Assembly (NCBI GenBank): GCA_947591215.1
Contig: CANQCZ010000009.1
Coordinates: 1 to 48,740 of the forward strand
Source of the DNA: an uncultured Bacilli bacterium
Lineage (GTDB): Bacteria; Bacillota_I; Bacilli_A; RFN20; CAG-449
DNA length: 48,740 bases
Direction of reading: 5' to 3'
Shown in pieces: positions 16,806 through 25,770 of this stretch; within the stretch, counting starts at the first letter, position 1, and every line of letters begins with the position of its first letter. The notes beneath the pieces are model-generated. The model had not been told where the DNA came from. It searched no databases and saw only the letters and a list, made by a program, of their open reading frames with translations. A program made the position numbers and the translations under genes.

Positions 16806-17777
16806 ATGAAATTAATATCTATTGTTGTACCGATGTACAATGAAGAAGAGATGGCCCCAATATTTTTCGAGGCTATCAATAAAGTTATCGGGGAAATTAA
16901 AAATTACCGATTTGAATTGATGCTAGTAAACGATGGGAGTCGAGATAAAACTTTAGATATATTGAAAGCTCAAAGAGAAAAACAAGATAACATCCATATA
17001 GTATCATTCTCCAGAAATTTTGGTCATGAAGCTGCGGTAGCGGCCGGAATGAAGCATGCTAGAGGCGATGCCTTAATAGTTATGGATGCTGATTTACAAG
17101 ATCCACCCGAATTAATTACTGAACTTTTAAAAAAATATGAAGAAGGTTATGAAGTTGTAAATGCAAAACGTGTTGATCGTAAATCCGATGGGTTACTTAA
17201 ACGAAAAACTGCCGAATGGTTTTATAAAATTATCTCAAAACTTTCCGGCAAAATTAAAATTCCTGAAAATGTCGGCAATTATCGATTGATTTCTCGAAGA
17301 GTTGCTGACAAAGTCAACGAATTAAGAGAAAAAAATCACGTATTTAGAGTAGTGGTTCCTTTCGCCGGATATAAAACGACCGAAGTAGAATTTGTTCGTA
17401 AAAAAAGACCAGCCGGACAAACGCATTATAACTATAAGGCGATGTTTCGCTTAGCCGGAGATTCCATTACGTCTTCTTCGATTATGCCACTTAGATATTC
17501 CTTTAAATTCGGGTTTGCCTTTATGGCAATATTCGGATTAATATCGATTTTGTTTTTGATTTTCGAAATATTGACTTGTTGTGGTGCAACGACGGCATTC
17601 TTAAAAATTCCAAATAGTACCATCGCAATTATTGGAGCAATCGGATTTTTTATCGGAGTGCTACTAATTTTCATCGGTATTATCGGGGAATATCTAGGAA
17701 GAGTAATGATCGAGGTTCAAGATCGTCCGTTATATGAAGTTGACGAAGAAATTTATAGCGATCTAGAAAAAGAATAA
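16806..17777 (+). CDS. Polyprenyl-phosphate glycosyltransferase (GtrB/DPM1-like, GT2)
   Basis: It transfers a sugar from a nucleotide to undecaprenyl phosphate on the cytoplasmic face. The GT2 domain starts with V-V-P-M-Y-N-E-E and contains V-N-D-G-S-R-D, N-F-G-H-E-A-A and the metal-binding D-A-D-L-Q-D-P-P. G-N-Y-R-L-I follows. Two C-terminal membrane segments (about 228-255 and 270-295) and the ending G-E-Y-L-G-R complete the GtrB architecture. Length 323 is typical. AGGAGG lies in the 3-base gap region after the GNAT gene. The lipid-linked sugar and its acceptor (teichoic acid, glycolipid) are unknown. Confidence 0.88.
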   Translation: MKLISIVVPMYNEEEMAPIFFEAINKVIGEIKNYRFELMLVNDGSRDKTLDILKAQREKQDNIHIVSFSRNFGHEAAVAAGMKHARGDALIVMDADLQDPPELITELLKKYEEGYEVVNAKRVDRKSDGLLKRKTAEWFYKIISKLSGKIKIPENVGNYRLISRRVADKVNELREKNHVFRVVVPFAGYKTTEVEFVRKKRPAGQTHYNYKAMFRLAGDSITSSSIMPLRYSFKFGFAFMAIFGLISILFLIFEILTCCGATTAFLKIPNSTIAIIGAIGFFIGVLLIFIGIIGEYLGRVMIEVQDRPLYEVDEEIYSDLEKE

Positions 17778-17780
17778 TTA

Positions 17781-17842
17781 AAAAAAGCAGATTATTGAAT
17801 GATTTATATTAATTATGTCATCATTCGATAAATCTGCTTTTT
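17781..17842. terminator. Bidirectional terminator between glycosyltransferase and TldE genes
   Basis: A long imperfect hairpin: 17781-17803 pairs with 17820-17842 (about 21 pairs, a bulge and a wobble), A-run on the left and T-run on the right. Confidence 0.8.
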
Positions 17843-17847
17843 AAATT

Positions 17848-19173
17848 TTACAAACCTGAAATTGATAGTTTTTTGATTAAGATTGAAGGAGTAGAAATCG
17901 AATTTGGTTGTAGTTCAAGATTTGACGCTACTTCTTTCACTTCTTTGAAAAGAGTAAATAAATTGCCAGCGATAGTAATTAAAGATACTGCGCCTGCTTT
18001 TTTGCCGTCTTTGATTAAGTAACCGGCTGCTTGCAAAGAAAAGTTTCCGGATTTAGAGTTCATACCGGCGTGCAATCCTTGAACATCGGTGATATATATA
18101 CCATCGATTGCTTTAGCAAATAATTCTTCTTCGGATTTGCGACCCGGTTTTAAAACGACATTCACTGTGCCGATACCTACTTTGCCGGTGACTGAAGACT
18201 TATAACCGTTCCCGGTTGAAATGACATTATCTTTTGCGGCGGTGGTTAAATTATATAAATAAGTTTTCAACACCCCTTTTTCTACAATTTTTTTATTGTA
18301 AGTTGCGACGCCTTCATCGTCAAAATATCGGAAGAAAGCATTTTTAGTTAGAGGATTTTCTTGAATTGTAACTTTTTTCGAACACACCAATTGATTAAGT
18401 TTATCTTTGAGAAGCGATGTATTTTTTTGGACTTGTTCAGCTTCAACGTTAGTTAGAAAAAATCCTAATAATGAAGCGGTGACTTTTGGTGATAATACGG
18501 CTTTATATTTTCCGGAAGCGCAAGGCTTACCTCCGAATTGAGATAAAGTGTTTTGAACAGCTTTTTTAATGATAGCGTCTGGATTAATATCATCGAAATT
18601 TGTAAAGATTCTGAAATCGTAACTATTTCTAATTTCACCACTATCGTTAGCGACCGCGTCTGCGTAAATAACGACATAGTTAGATTTATTTTTGAGTTTC
18701 AAACCATATGAATTTAAAAGTTCAATCTCTTCAATACTTTCTTCATAAGATACCGTCGATTCGGTAATGCGCGAATCGCTATTTTTAATTCCATTTTCAA
18801 TTTCTTTTAAAAGCGCGATTTTAGTTTCGGTTGGAATTTCTACTATCTTAGGATTATAGACATTTTTCTTGAAATATTTTTCAGAACCTTTAAAAATATT
18901 TGGCACTTCATCATTATCGATTACCTTTGCGTTCTCTTTTACTTGATCGATGAGATATTGTGGAGTTGTTCGGTCATTTTTTTCAGAATACGCATACCCC
19001 ATTTTTCCATGATAAATTCCACGAATAGCGATCGTATATGTATCGGCATTTGTAAACGAATCTATTTGACCTTGAAATAAGGAAATCGACAAATTATATC
19101 TTTTTACAATATATAACTCTAAAGATTCAATGCCTTCTTCTTTGGCTAATTCAAAATATTTATTGTAGTTCAT
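17848..19173 (-). CDS. TldE/PmbA-type subunit of the TldD/TldE protease
   Basis: TldE (PmbA) is the non-catalytic partner of TldD. The heterodimer degrades unfolded or modified peptides inside a closed chamber and matures some peptide natural products. The 441 residues match the family: early E-S-L-E-L-Y-I-V, central G-K-Y-K-A-V-L-S-P, T-G-N-G-Y-K-S-S, and late L-H-A-G-M-N-S-K-S-G-N-F-S-L-Q-A-A-G-Y. It lacks the HExxxH motif. Its ATG overlaps the tldD stop by 4 bases, so both subunits are made from one message. No peptide precursor gene is visible nearby. Confidence 0.88.
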   Translation of the reverse strand: MNYNKYFELAKEEGIESLELYIVKRYNLSISLFQGQIDSFTNADTYTIAIRGIYHGKMGYAYSEKNDRTTPQYLIDQVKENAKVIDNDEVPNIFKGSEKYFKKNVYNPKIVEIPTETKIALLKEIENGIKNSDSRITESTVSYEESIEEIELLNSYGLKLKNKSNYVVIYADAVANDSGEIRNSYDFRIFTNFDDINPDAIIKKAVQNTLSQFGGKPCASGKYKAVLSPKVTASLLGFFLTNVEAEQVQKNTSLLKDKLNQLVCSKKVTIQENPLTKNAFFRYFDDEGVATYNKKIVEKGVLKTYLYNLTTAAKDNVISTGNGYKSSVTGKVGIGTVNVVLKPGRKSEEELFAKAIDGIYITDVQGLHAGMNSKSGNFSLQAAGYLIKDGKKAGAVSLITIAGNLFTLFKEVKEVASNLELQPNSISTPSILIKKLSISGL

Positions 19174-20570
19174 TGCTTAATAACGCCTCCTCTACCTCCG
19201 ACAGTCATTTCACTTAAACGAATAGTCGGTTGACCGACATCAACAGGAATCGAACCGGAACTTGCTCCGCACATTCCTTGCGCGCGTTTTATATCATTGC
19301 CGACCATATCGACACGTGTTAAAACATCTTTGCCAGAACCGATTAAAGTTGCTCCTTTGACAGGATAGGCAATTTTACCGTCCTTTACGATATAAGCTTC
19401 GGTACACGCAAAGTTAAAATCACCGGTGGTGGGATTAACCGAACCACCGCCTAACGACTTGGCGTAAAGACCAAATTTGGTTGCTTTAATAATTTCTTCG
19501 GGGGTTGATTTGCCAGGAAGAATGAAAGTGTTAGACATTCTTGAAGTTGGTTCATAACGATAGCTTTCTCGTCTAGCGCACCCATTACCGGGTCTTCCCA
19601 TTCTTCTTCCCGAGAAGTTGTCGACCATATAATCGTTTAAAATACCATTTTTAATTAATAAAGTTCGTTGAGTTTTATTTCCTTCATCGTCGATATTTCC
19701 GGATCCCCAAGCGCCTTCGATCGTACCATCGTCTACTGCCGAGACGAGATCAGAAGCGATTTTTTGACCTTCTTTACCTGAAAATATCGAAAGTCCGCGA
19801 CCGACACTGCTGGCTTCAAGAGGGTGACCGCAAGCTTCGTGGAAAATGACACCACCAAAGCCGTTTCCGATAATTACCGGAATTTTACCAGAAGGACACT
19901 CTTTAGCATCAAGCATAATTAAAGCGGTTTTTGCGACCTCTGTAGCCAGTTCTTTTAAATCTAATTCTTGATCGAAAAACTCCATTCCTTTTTGCGCTCC
20001 AGGACCAACTCCGCTTGTTTCGATGGCGCCTTCTTTGCTTGCTATTGCAGTCATATAGATGCGTCCTCTAGTTCTAATATCGGTAAATTGTTTTCCTTCT
20101 GAATTGAAGATAACCACTTTTTTTGTATTATCGGCAAAACTGACCATCGTTCTTGCAATGCGTGGATCATAGTTTTGCATGATACCTGAAGCGGATTTCA
20201 TGCGTTCGATTTTCTCTTGAACAGAGATATCGCTATATTTAATTTTAGGTTTATGTTTATGAGGAACCCGAACTTTATTAATGTTTGTAACTTTAAAAAG
20301 CGGTTGCCCTTCATATGAAGCTGAAAGAGTTTTGGCTAATTTTTCTAAGCCTTTTCTTGAAATATCATTAGTGTAGCCATAGACACTTTGAAGTTTATTT
20401 AAGATTCTTATTCCTGCACCATAAGTGATGCCCGAATTTACCATTTCTACTTTTCCGTTATCAAGAGAAATTGAGTTGGAAATATTTTCTTCAAGGTAAA
20501 TTTCAGCAAAATCGCCACCTGTTTGGAGAGCGATATTCAAAACATCACGTGCCAAATTTTTGCTGATCAT
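19170..20570 (-). CDS. tldD: TldD, catalytic subunit of the TldD/TldE metalloprotease
   Basis: A cytoplasmic zinc metalloprotease of family U62. The active site is H-E-A-C-G-H (HExxxH) in G-G-V-I-F-H-E-A-C-G-H-P-L-E-A. Flanking family segments are G-R-P-G-N-G, S-R-M-S-N-T-F-I and a C-terminal G-M-C-G-A-S-S-G. Length 466 is normal. It precedes tldE with a 4-base overlap. AGGAGG is well placed before ATG. Confidence 0.92.
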   Translation of the reverse strand: MISKNLARDVLNIALQTGGDFAEIYLEENISNSISLDNGKVEMVNSGITYGAGIRILNKLQSVYGYTNDISRKGLEKLAKTLSASYEGQPLFKVTNINKVRVPHKHKPKIKYSDISVQEKIERMKSASGIMQNYDPRIARTMVSFADNTKKVVIFNSEGKQFTDIRTRGRIYMTAIASKEGAIETSGVGPGAQKGMEFFDQELDLKELATEVAKTALIMLDAKECPSGKIPVIIGNGFGGVIFHEACGHPLEASSVGRGLSIFSGKEGQKIASDLVSAVDDGTIEGAWGSGNIDDEGNKTQRTLLIKNGILNDYMVDNFSGRRMGRPGNGCARRESYRYEPTSRMSNTFILPGKSTPEEIIKATKFGLYAKSLGGGSVNPTTGDFNFACTEAYIVKDGKIAYPVKGATLIGSGKDVLTRVDMVGNDIKRAQGMCGASSGSIPVDVGQPTIRLSEMTVGGRGGVIKQ

Positions 20571-20637
20571 ATCTTTTCCTCCTAATTTATGAAACTATAC
20601 CATATTTTCTCTTATTATTAAATGATTTTGCCTTTTT

Positions 20638-20646
20638 TGTTATAAT
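20638..20646 (+). promoter_or_regulatory. Extended -10 promoter for the small hypothetical gene
   Basis: TG-T-TATAAT at 20638-20646, immediately upstream of the GAGGA ribosome site at 20654, giving a very short leader like that of the gene at 16227. Confidence 0.5.
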
Positions 20647-20665
20647 AAAAACAGAGGATATTTTG

Positions 20666-21199
20666 ATGATTTCTTACGAAGAAGCGAGAGTACTTTATGA
20701 AAAACTGAAGGAAGAGAAATATTTTGAAAAATTTTCCAATAACAAAGACCGACTTTTATTTTCCCAAAAGGGACTTTTAAGATTTCGATATCGAAAAAGA
20801 TTTAAAGTTTTATATAATGGTTTCTTGGCATTGGCTAAAATTCTTGACATAAATTACAGTTTTAATGACAACAAGATTAATAGTAGTTTATATACAGTAC
20901 TTTTTTGTGCTGAAAATCGTTTTATTGATGATTCTGAATTTTTGGATTCTGTTGCTGATAATATGAGATTGCACGATGGTGACTACGATGAAAAAAAGTT
21001 TTGGAAAAATTTAAAAAGGACAAAGGAAAGCAGTACCTTACTTCAAATACCACTTAAATATTGTAATAATCATTTAATTTATTTAGCGAAAATTGAAGTT
21101 GGAGATGATTTTATACTAGAAGAAAGTGAAAAGTATCTTTACGTTATTTTTAATTTTTCTGTTGAAAAACAAGCATATATCTTACCGATGATAAAATAA
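20666..21199 (+). CDS. Hypothetical protein, 177 residues
   Basis: I do not recognise this protein. It is soluble and rich in charged residues, with a basic F-R-Y-R-K-R-F-K segment near residue 37 and an acidic D-G-D-Y-D-E-K-K region near 115. It has no signal peptide or membrane helix. GAGGA is 7 bases before ATG 20666; a TTG three bases upstream is disfavoured. It stands alone between tldD (divergent) and murA (77 bases downstream). Confidence 0.7.
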   Translation: MISYEEARVLYEKLKEEKYFEKFSNNKDRLLFSQKGLLRFRYRKRFKVLYNGFLALAKILDINYSFNDNKINSSLYTVLFCAENRFIDDSEFLDSVADNMRLHDGDYDEKKFWKNLKRTKESSTLLQIPLKYCNNHLIYLAKIEVGDDFILEESEKYLYVIFNFSVEKQAYILPMIK

Positions 21200-21275
21200 A
21201 CTTAAAGCTTTAAAAAAGATAATAAGTAATAAAGAACATTTTAGACTCATAAAATTTACCGAAATAGGTGATTTT

Positions 21276-22535
21276 ATGAAAAGTTTTCGTATTGATGGAG
21301 GGTATTGTTTAAGTGGTAAAGTGACAGTAGGTGGTTCTAAAAATGCTGCTTTAGCCCTTATTCCGTGCGCATTACTTACAAAGCAAAAAGTCGTTTTGCA
21401 TGATGTTCCTCAAATAAAAGATATCTTTCAGCAGATTGAAATTTTAAAAAAACTTAATGTGAAAGTAAAATTTAAAAATCATACTTTAACCATCAATAGC
21501 AGCAATTTACATAAATGTGATTTGACTTTTGACGAAATGAAAACTTTTCGGGCTTCATATTATTTTTACGGAGCCTTATTACCGATATTTAAAAACATGA
21601 AAGTAGTGGCTCCCGGAGGATGTAAATTAGGAGTAAGACCGATTGATCTTCATCTCTTTGCTCTTGAAAAAATGGGAGTTTCAACGCGGTTAGAAGGTAA
21701 AATTTATGATTTAATTGCCAGTGAACAAAAGCAAGCGTATATTTGTTTTCCGAAAATATCGATGGGAGCAACTATCAATGCTTTATTATATGCTAATAGC
21801 ATCAAAGGAACAGTCGTTATTGAAAATTATTCCCACGAGCCGGAGGTATTTGAAGTTATCAATATGCTTTCTTTGATGGGTGAAGAAATCCATTATGATG
21901 AGAAGATGATTATTGTCGTCGGCGGTAAAAAATTACATGGTTGTACCTATCATGTAATCGGTGATCGCATTGAAGCGGGAACATTGATACTTTTAGGTGC
22001 AGCCTTAGGTCAGAATTTAAGAATTCATAATGTCAATAAAGTTCATTTGGAAAGTCTTTTTAAAGTATTAGATGAACTTGAGATACCTTATTTTTATAAG
22101 GATCAGTGTATAGAAATTTCTAAAGGATCAAGCAAACGCTCTCTTGTAATAGAGACGGGACCATATCCGTCATTTCCTAGCGATTTACAACCCTTATTGA
22201 CTTCATATCTTTTAACAATTCCTCGTGTTCACCTTATTAAAGAAACGATATATGATGATCGGTTTGCTCATATCAAAGAATTATCGAAATGTGGAGCAAA
22301 AATTGAATTGATCGGCCAAAGCATCGTCATCAACGGTGATAATAAATTGATACCTTCAAAACTAGTAGGAAGTGATTTAAGAGCTACTGCATCGTTAGTA
22401 TTAATCGCTTTAATCATCAAAGGACGAAGTTATGTTAAAGGAGTTGAGTTTATGGAACGAGGATATGAAGATTTTGTCAATAAAATAAACTCAATCGGCG
22501 GTCATGTATCTCTTGTAGAAGAGGAGGATCTTTAA
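21276..22535 (+). CDS. murA: UDP-N-acetylglucosamine 1-carboxyvinyltransferase
   Basis: First committed step of peptidoglycan synthesis: transfer of enolpyruvate from PEP to UDP-GlcNAc. The 419 residues have S-K-N-A-A-L (K22, N23) and the loop A-P-G-G-C-K-L-G-x-R-P-I-D-L-H, with the catalytic, fosfomycin-target Cys at residue 116. D-R-I-E-A-G-T and the final E-R-G-Y-E-D segments are typical. Firmicutes often have two MurA enzymes and I cannot tell which this is. The stop overlaps the next ATG by one base. Confidence 0.93.
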   Translation: MKSFRIDGGYCLSGKVTVGGSKNAALALIPCALLTKQKVVLHDVPQIKDIFQQIEILKKLNVKVKFKNHTLTINSSNLHKCDLTFDEMKTFRASYYFYGALLPIFKNMKVVAPGGCKLGVRPIDLHLFALEKMGVSTRLEGKIYDLIASEQKQAYICFPKISMGATINALLYANSIKGTVVIENYSHEPEVFEVINMLSLMGEEIHYDEKMIIVVGGKKLHGCTYHVIGDRIEAGTLILLGAALGQNLRIHNVNKVHLESLFKVLDELEIPYFYKDQCIEISKGSSKRSLVIETGPYPSFPSDLQPLLTSYLLTIPRVHLIKETIYDDRFAHIKELSKCGAKIELIGQSIVINGDNKLIPSKLVGSDLRATASLVLIALIIKGRSYVKGVEFMERGYEDFVNKINSIGGHVSLVEEEDL

Positions 22536-23200
22536 TGAAAAAAATTCTCGCATTACTTGGTATTTTTCCACTTTTGCTTGTGGGATGTTCTTGTAAGCCG
22601 AGTGGAATTATTTATTTGGGGACACCTTTAAACACGGATGAAGTTACAATTGAAGATCTCTTTAAAGAAGATTTGAATCAAAATGTAAATATGGATTTTG
22701 CTCAAAAAAGAATGACAAGCAGTTTGCTATTTCGAACAATTGAGCAAGATGCGATGGATATGGAAAGCAAGAAACATATTCTCTCTGCAATTAAAAGTTG
22801 TGAGTCTTTAATCATTAATATTGGAGTTTATGATATTATTAATGCCGTCAAAATCAATCAAAATGAAGTCTTGTTTGAGCAAGAAATAATAGATGACCAA
22901 ATGGAATTGATGGGTTACTATGTTTATCGTGCTTTAGATCAAATTCGCGAAGTAAACGAAACTTGCACAATAGCATTTATTCTTCCTTATAATCCATTGA
23001 AGTTAGAAGGGGAGGCGCAAAGAACTTTTACTGGTTTAATAAATGATTCTTCAAAGATGCTACAATCTTATAAAGATGAATTTAATTTAACTTATGTAAA
23101 TCTCGATAAGATAAACTCTTATTTACTTTCGTCACATCGTCTTTCAAATGATGGGGTCAAATATTGTTATGAAAATATTAAAGAGGCTTTAAATGGATGA
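22535..23200 (+). CDS. Lipoprotein with degenerate SGNH-hydrolase-like pattern
   Basis: A 221-residue protein. A signal peptide with lipobox L-L-V-G-C18 makes it a membrane-anchored extracellular lipoprotein. The order I-Y-L-G-T-P-L, then L-I-I-N-I-G-V-Y-D-I, then H-R-L-S-N-D-G-V-K-Y-C resembles blocks I, III and V of SGNH/GDSL esterases. The catalytic Ser of block I and the Asn of block III are not recognisable, while a His near block V remains. It is coupled to murA (1-base overlap) and to the next gene (8-base overlap), hinting at a cell-wall role. The fold assignment is inference. Confidence 0.6.
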   Translation: MKKILALLGIFPLLLVGCSCKPSGIIYLGTPLNTDEVTIEDLFKEDLNQNVNMDFAQKRMTSSLLFRTIEQDAMDMESKKHILSAIKSCESLIINIGVYDIINAVKINQNEVLFEQEIIDDQMELMGYYVYRALDQIREVNETCTIAFILPYNPLKLEGEAQRTFTGLINDSSKMLQSYKDEFNLTYVNLDKINSYLLSSHRLSNDGVKYCYENIKEALNG

Positions 23201-23630
23201 ATCTACTAAACTGATAAATCATATTGGATGGTTGTTTCAAGCGGTTCATGATCAAATAAGATTTATTAATGCAGATGTAAAACTAGCAAATAATAATCCG
23301 ATTTTTCACCTTAATCCGTATTTTGTGAGTTTCGGTAAGCATCTATCTTTAACTATGACTCTATTTTCGCAAGCACAAAAAAGCTACTTTACATTAATCA
23401 GAAGTCAAAGAATTACAAAGCTTTCTTTAAACAAAATTTACACGATTTACGTGCAAAGAGCGATTTATAATGAACAAATCGCGGCTCATAATTTAAATCA
23501 GTACAATTTTAAAAACGATTTAAATGCCACGGCACTTTATAGTGTAATCTATGATAAAACATATAAATTAGAGCATATGATCAATCAATTGACGACAGCG
23601 TATAAAAAATTATTGACGTTATATCAATAA
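23193..23630 (+). CDS. Hypothetical helical protein in the murA operon
   Basis: A 145-residue protein with no recognisable domain. It appears largely helical, is rich in Asn, Gln, Tyr and Leu, and has no signal peptide. It starts inside the end of the lipoprotein gene (8-base overlap) with AGAGG upstream, and is the last gene before a terminator. Function unknown. Confidence 0.7.
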   Translation: MDESTKLINHIGWLFQAVHDQIRFINADVKLANNNPIFHLNPYFVSFGKHLSLTMTLFSQAQKSYFTLIRSQRITKLSLNKIYTIYVQRAIYNEQIAAHNLNQYNFKNDLNATALYSVIYDKTYKLEHMINQLTTAYKKLLTLYQ

Positions 23631-23664
23631 AAAATCTCAGATTTAAATTTCTGAGATTTTTTGA
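23630..23664 (+). terminator. Terminator of the murA operon
   Basis: A 12-bp perfect stem (23630-23641 with 23650-23661), an 8-base loop and a T-run. It can also serve the convergent minus-strand gene. Confidence 0.9.
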
Positions 23665-23684
23665 TTTTATAGAAAATTATTTTA

Positions 23685-24185
23685 TTATTTCAACTTGGCG
23701 CAAACGATATCAGCGACACAAGCGCAAAATCCAAAACAAGCGGTAAATCCGCCGATCCAACTACCGATGCCTAAATGAAGGTTATTTTCATACATGCCGA
23801 TGCTTGTGAAATGTTCGTTGCAAGTAGCTAGTAAACAGCCGACATTGGAGAAAAGTAGAATTGCGGATAAGATAAATAAAAATGCTGATAAGCCAACGAA
23901 GAATTTGCTTTTGTTAGTTAATAAAAATGCCAAAACACCAGCGATAACCGGAAGCAAATATCCTAAGAAAGAACCCCAATTGAAGTAAAAAGTCGGAGTG
24001 CTATACGGAAGTTGTGCGGAACCTCCAAAAGCGACTAAAATTCCCCACATATCTGCTTGAGTTGCGCCGAGTCCGGTTTTTACATAACTTACCGAAGGTA
24101 AAAAAATCATTAAAGTTGTTATTAATCCTAAAATTAACGTGGCAAATGAAAATATTGAAAGCCCAGTTTTCTTGGTTTTTTGCAT
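23685..24185 (-). CDS. Small four-helix membrane protein
   Basis: A 166-residue integral membrane protein with hydrophobic segments at about 9-30, 69-87, 93-116 and 139-163. The loops contain Cys pairs (C-L-L-A-T-C and C-F-G-F-C-A-C). I do not recognise the family. TTG at 24191 lies only 4 bases after the AAGGAG site, so ATG at 24185 is taken. It is divergent from the patatin gene. Confidence 0.65.
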   Translation of the reverse strand: MQKTKKTGLSIFSFATLILGLITTLMIFLPSVSYVKTGLGATQADMWGILVAFGGSAQLPYSTPTFYFNWGSFLGYLLPVIAGVLAFLLTNKSKFFVGLSAFLFILSAILLFSNVGCLLATCNEHFTSIGMYENNLHLGIGSWIGGFTACFGFCACVADIVCAKLK

Positions 24186-24334
24186 ACACAAAAATCTCCT
24201 TATCGTTTAAATATTATAATAGATAAAAAAGTATTAGACAATAACTTAGTTTAAAATATTCGCAAAAGCATATCATATTTTAGAGTAGCTTTTAAGTGCA
24301 TTAATAAATTGGAGGAAACTATAAAGAAACTATT

Positions 24335-25240
24335 ATGTCTTTAAAAATCGGATTAGTGTTAAGTGGCGGGGGAGCACGCGGCGCCTATCAGTTAGGTGTG
24401 ATGTTTGCAATTTATAAACACGGCTTTTATCGTCATGTCCAAGCTTTAAGTGGCGCTTCAATCGGATCTTTAATGTGCCTTGCTTTTTTAGACGGCGATT
24501 TAATTAAGACTTATAATCTTTGGAAAAAAATCTCGCCTGAATTAGTATTGGCAGCAAAAGACAATTATCGTTCTAGAGTGCCTTTTAAAGGTCGTGGTAT
24601 TTTTTCTAATTATGCTATAAAGCAATTAATTACAGACAATTATGATTTAGAACGCTTGGTGAACACTAAAAAACCGCTTTATTTTGCTACTAGTCAAATA
24701 AAAAGAAAAATAATAAAAAAAGAATATGAAGCAAAATATTTTTTGGTCAACTATAAATCTGAAATTGAAATCATCCAATATCTTTTGGCTTCAAGTGCGA
24801 TTCCGTATATTTTTGATAGAGTGAATATTGAATATGAATCGTATACCGATGCGCTTAAATCAGATAGTGAACCGATAAGCCCACTTTTACAATACAATAT
24901 AGATTGTATCTTTGTCATACCGCTTACATCGGCGCATTCAGTCGAAAGATTTAAAGCATTAAAAATGCCGATAATCGATTTTATGAGTGAAAGACTTATC
25001 ACTTCACCGATTATTAATATGATTGATTTCGATTCTCGAAAGATTGACGAATATATTTCTTTAGGATATTGTATTGGTGACACGCTTCTTAAAGAAGCTG
25101 TCAACAGAAATTTTTTTTCAAGGAAAAAAACGACACAATATTTATCTTTGAAAAGTGCCGGAATCACAATCGATGTAGATCGAAAGTTAACGTTAAAGGA
25201 AATAATTGAAGATTCTAATTACAAAAGGAGACATATATGA
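24335..25240 (+). CDS. Patatin-like phospholipase (RssA/YlbK-type)
   Basis: A cytoplasmic or membrane-associated lipid acyl hydrolase of 301 residues. The oxyanion hole is S-G-G-G-A-R-G-A-Y and the nucleophile elbow is G-A-S-I-G, together the patatin Ser. The dyad Asp is probably in Y-T-D-A, where the usual D-G-G is altered. A GGAGG lies 19 bases before ATG, which is far, so a non-canonical start (ATT at 24332) or weak initiation is possible. It overlaps the next gene by 4 bases. Confidence 0.82.
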   Translation: MSLKIGLVLSGGGARGAYQLGVMFAIYKHGFYRHVQALSGASIGSLMCLAFLDGDLIKTYNLWKKISPELVLAAKDNYRSRVPFKGRGIFSNYAIKQLITDNYDLERLVNTKKPLYFATSQIKRKIIKKEYEAKYFLVNYKSEIEIIQYLLASSAIPYIFDRVNIEYESYTDALKSDSEPISPLLQYNIDCIFVIPLTSAHSVERFKALKMPIIDFMSERLITSPIINMIDFDSRKIDEYISLGYCIGDTLLKEAVNRNFFSRKKTTQYLSLKSAGITIDVDRKLTLKEIIEDSNYKRRHI

Positions 25241-25770
25241 AATTTAATAATATGACTATCAGTGATTATTGCTCAGCTTTAAAATCAAAGACTAGTGTTC
25301 CAGGAGGTGGTTCTGCCTTGGCACTGACTTTGGAAATGGCTTGCTCTTTAGCGTTAATGACCGCTCGGTTTACAATTGATAAAAAAGGTTATGAAGATTA
25401 TCAAGCTGAAATTAAATTGGCGATAGATAAGTTGGAAAATTTTGCGATTAAAGCTCACGAGTTAATCGATTTGGATGGCCTTGCATTTCAAGCTTTGATG
25501 AAAGCGTATAGTAATAAAAATCAAGACGAGATTGCAAAAAAATCGGAAGAAGCAAGTGAAATTCCTTATCTTTTATACAAATATACCAAAGATGTCGAAG
25601 CTTTAGCTTTAAGATTGATGGTTATCGGCAATAAAAATGTCGCTTCGGATGCAAGTATCGCGGTCGATCTTTGCAAGGCGATTTATCCAGGTTGTATATT
25701 AAATATCAAAGCTAATATCTCCAATATTAAAAATGAAGAATTAAAGAAAAAATATATGGAATTATTGTAA
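25237..25770 (+). CDS. Cyclodeaminase/cyclohydrolase family protein (FchA-like)
   Basis: A 177-residue protein of the FTCD_C/FchA family. Members act as methenyl-tetrahydrofolate cyclohydrolase or formimino-THF cyclodeaminase. The signature S-V-P-G-G-G-S-A-L-A-L near residue 20 is clear, followed by helices with D-x-x-A-F-Q-A-L-M-K-A-Y and N-K-N-V-A-S-D. AAGGAG precedes ATG, which overlaps the patatin stop. Its 3' end overlaps the convergent HAD gene by 9 bases. Confidence 0.85.
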   Translation: MKFNNMTISDYCSALKSKTSVPGGGSALALTLEMACSLALMTARFTIDKKGYEDYQAEIKLAIDKLENFAIKAHELIDLDGLAFQALMKAYSNKNQDEIAKKSEEASEIPYLLYKYTKDVEALALRLMVIGNKNVASDASIAVDLCKAIYPGCILNIKANISNIKNEELKKKYMELL

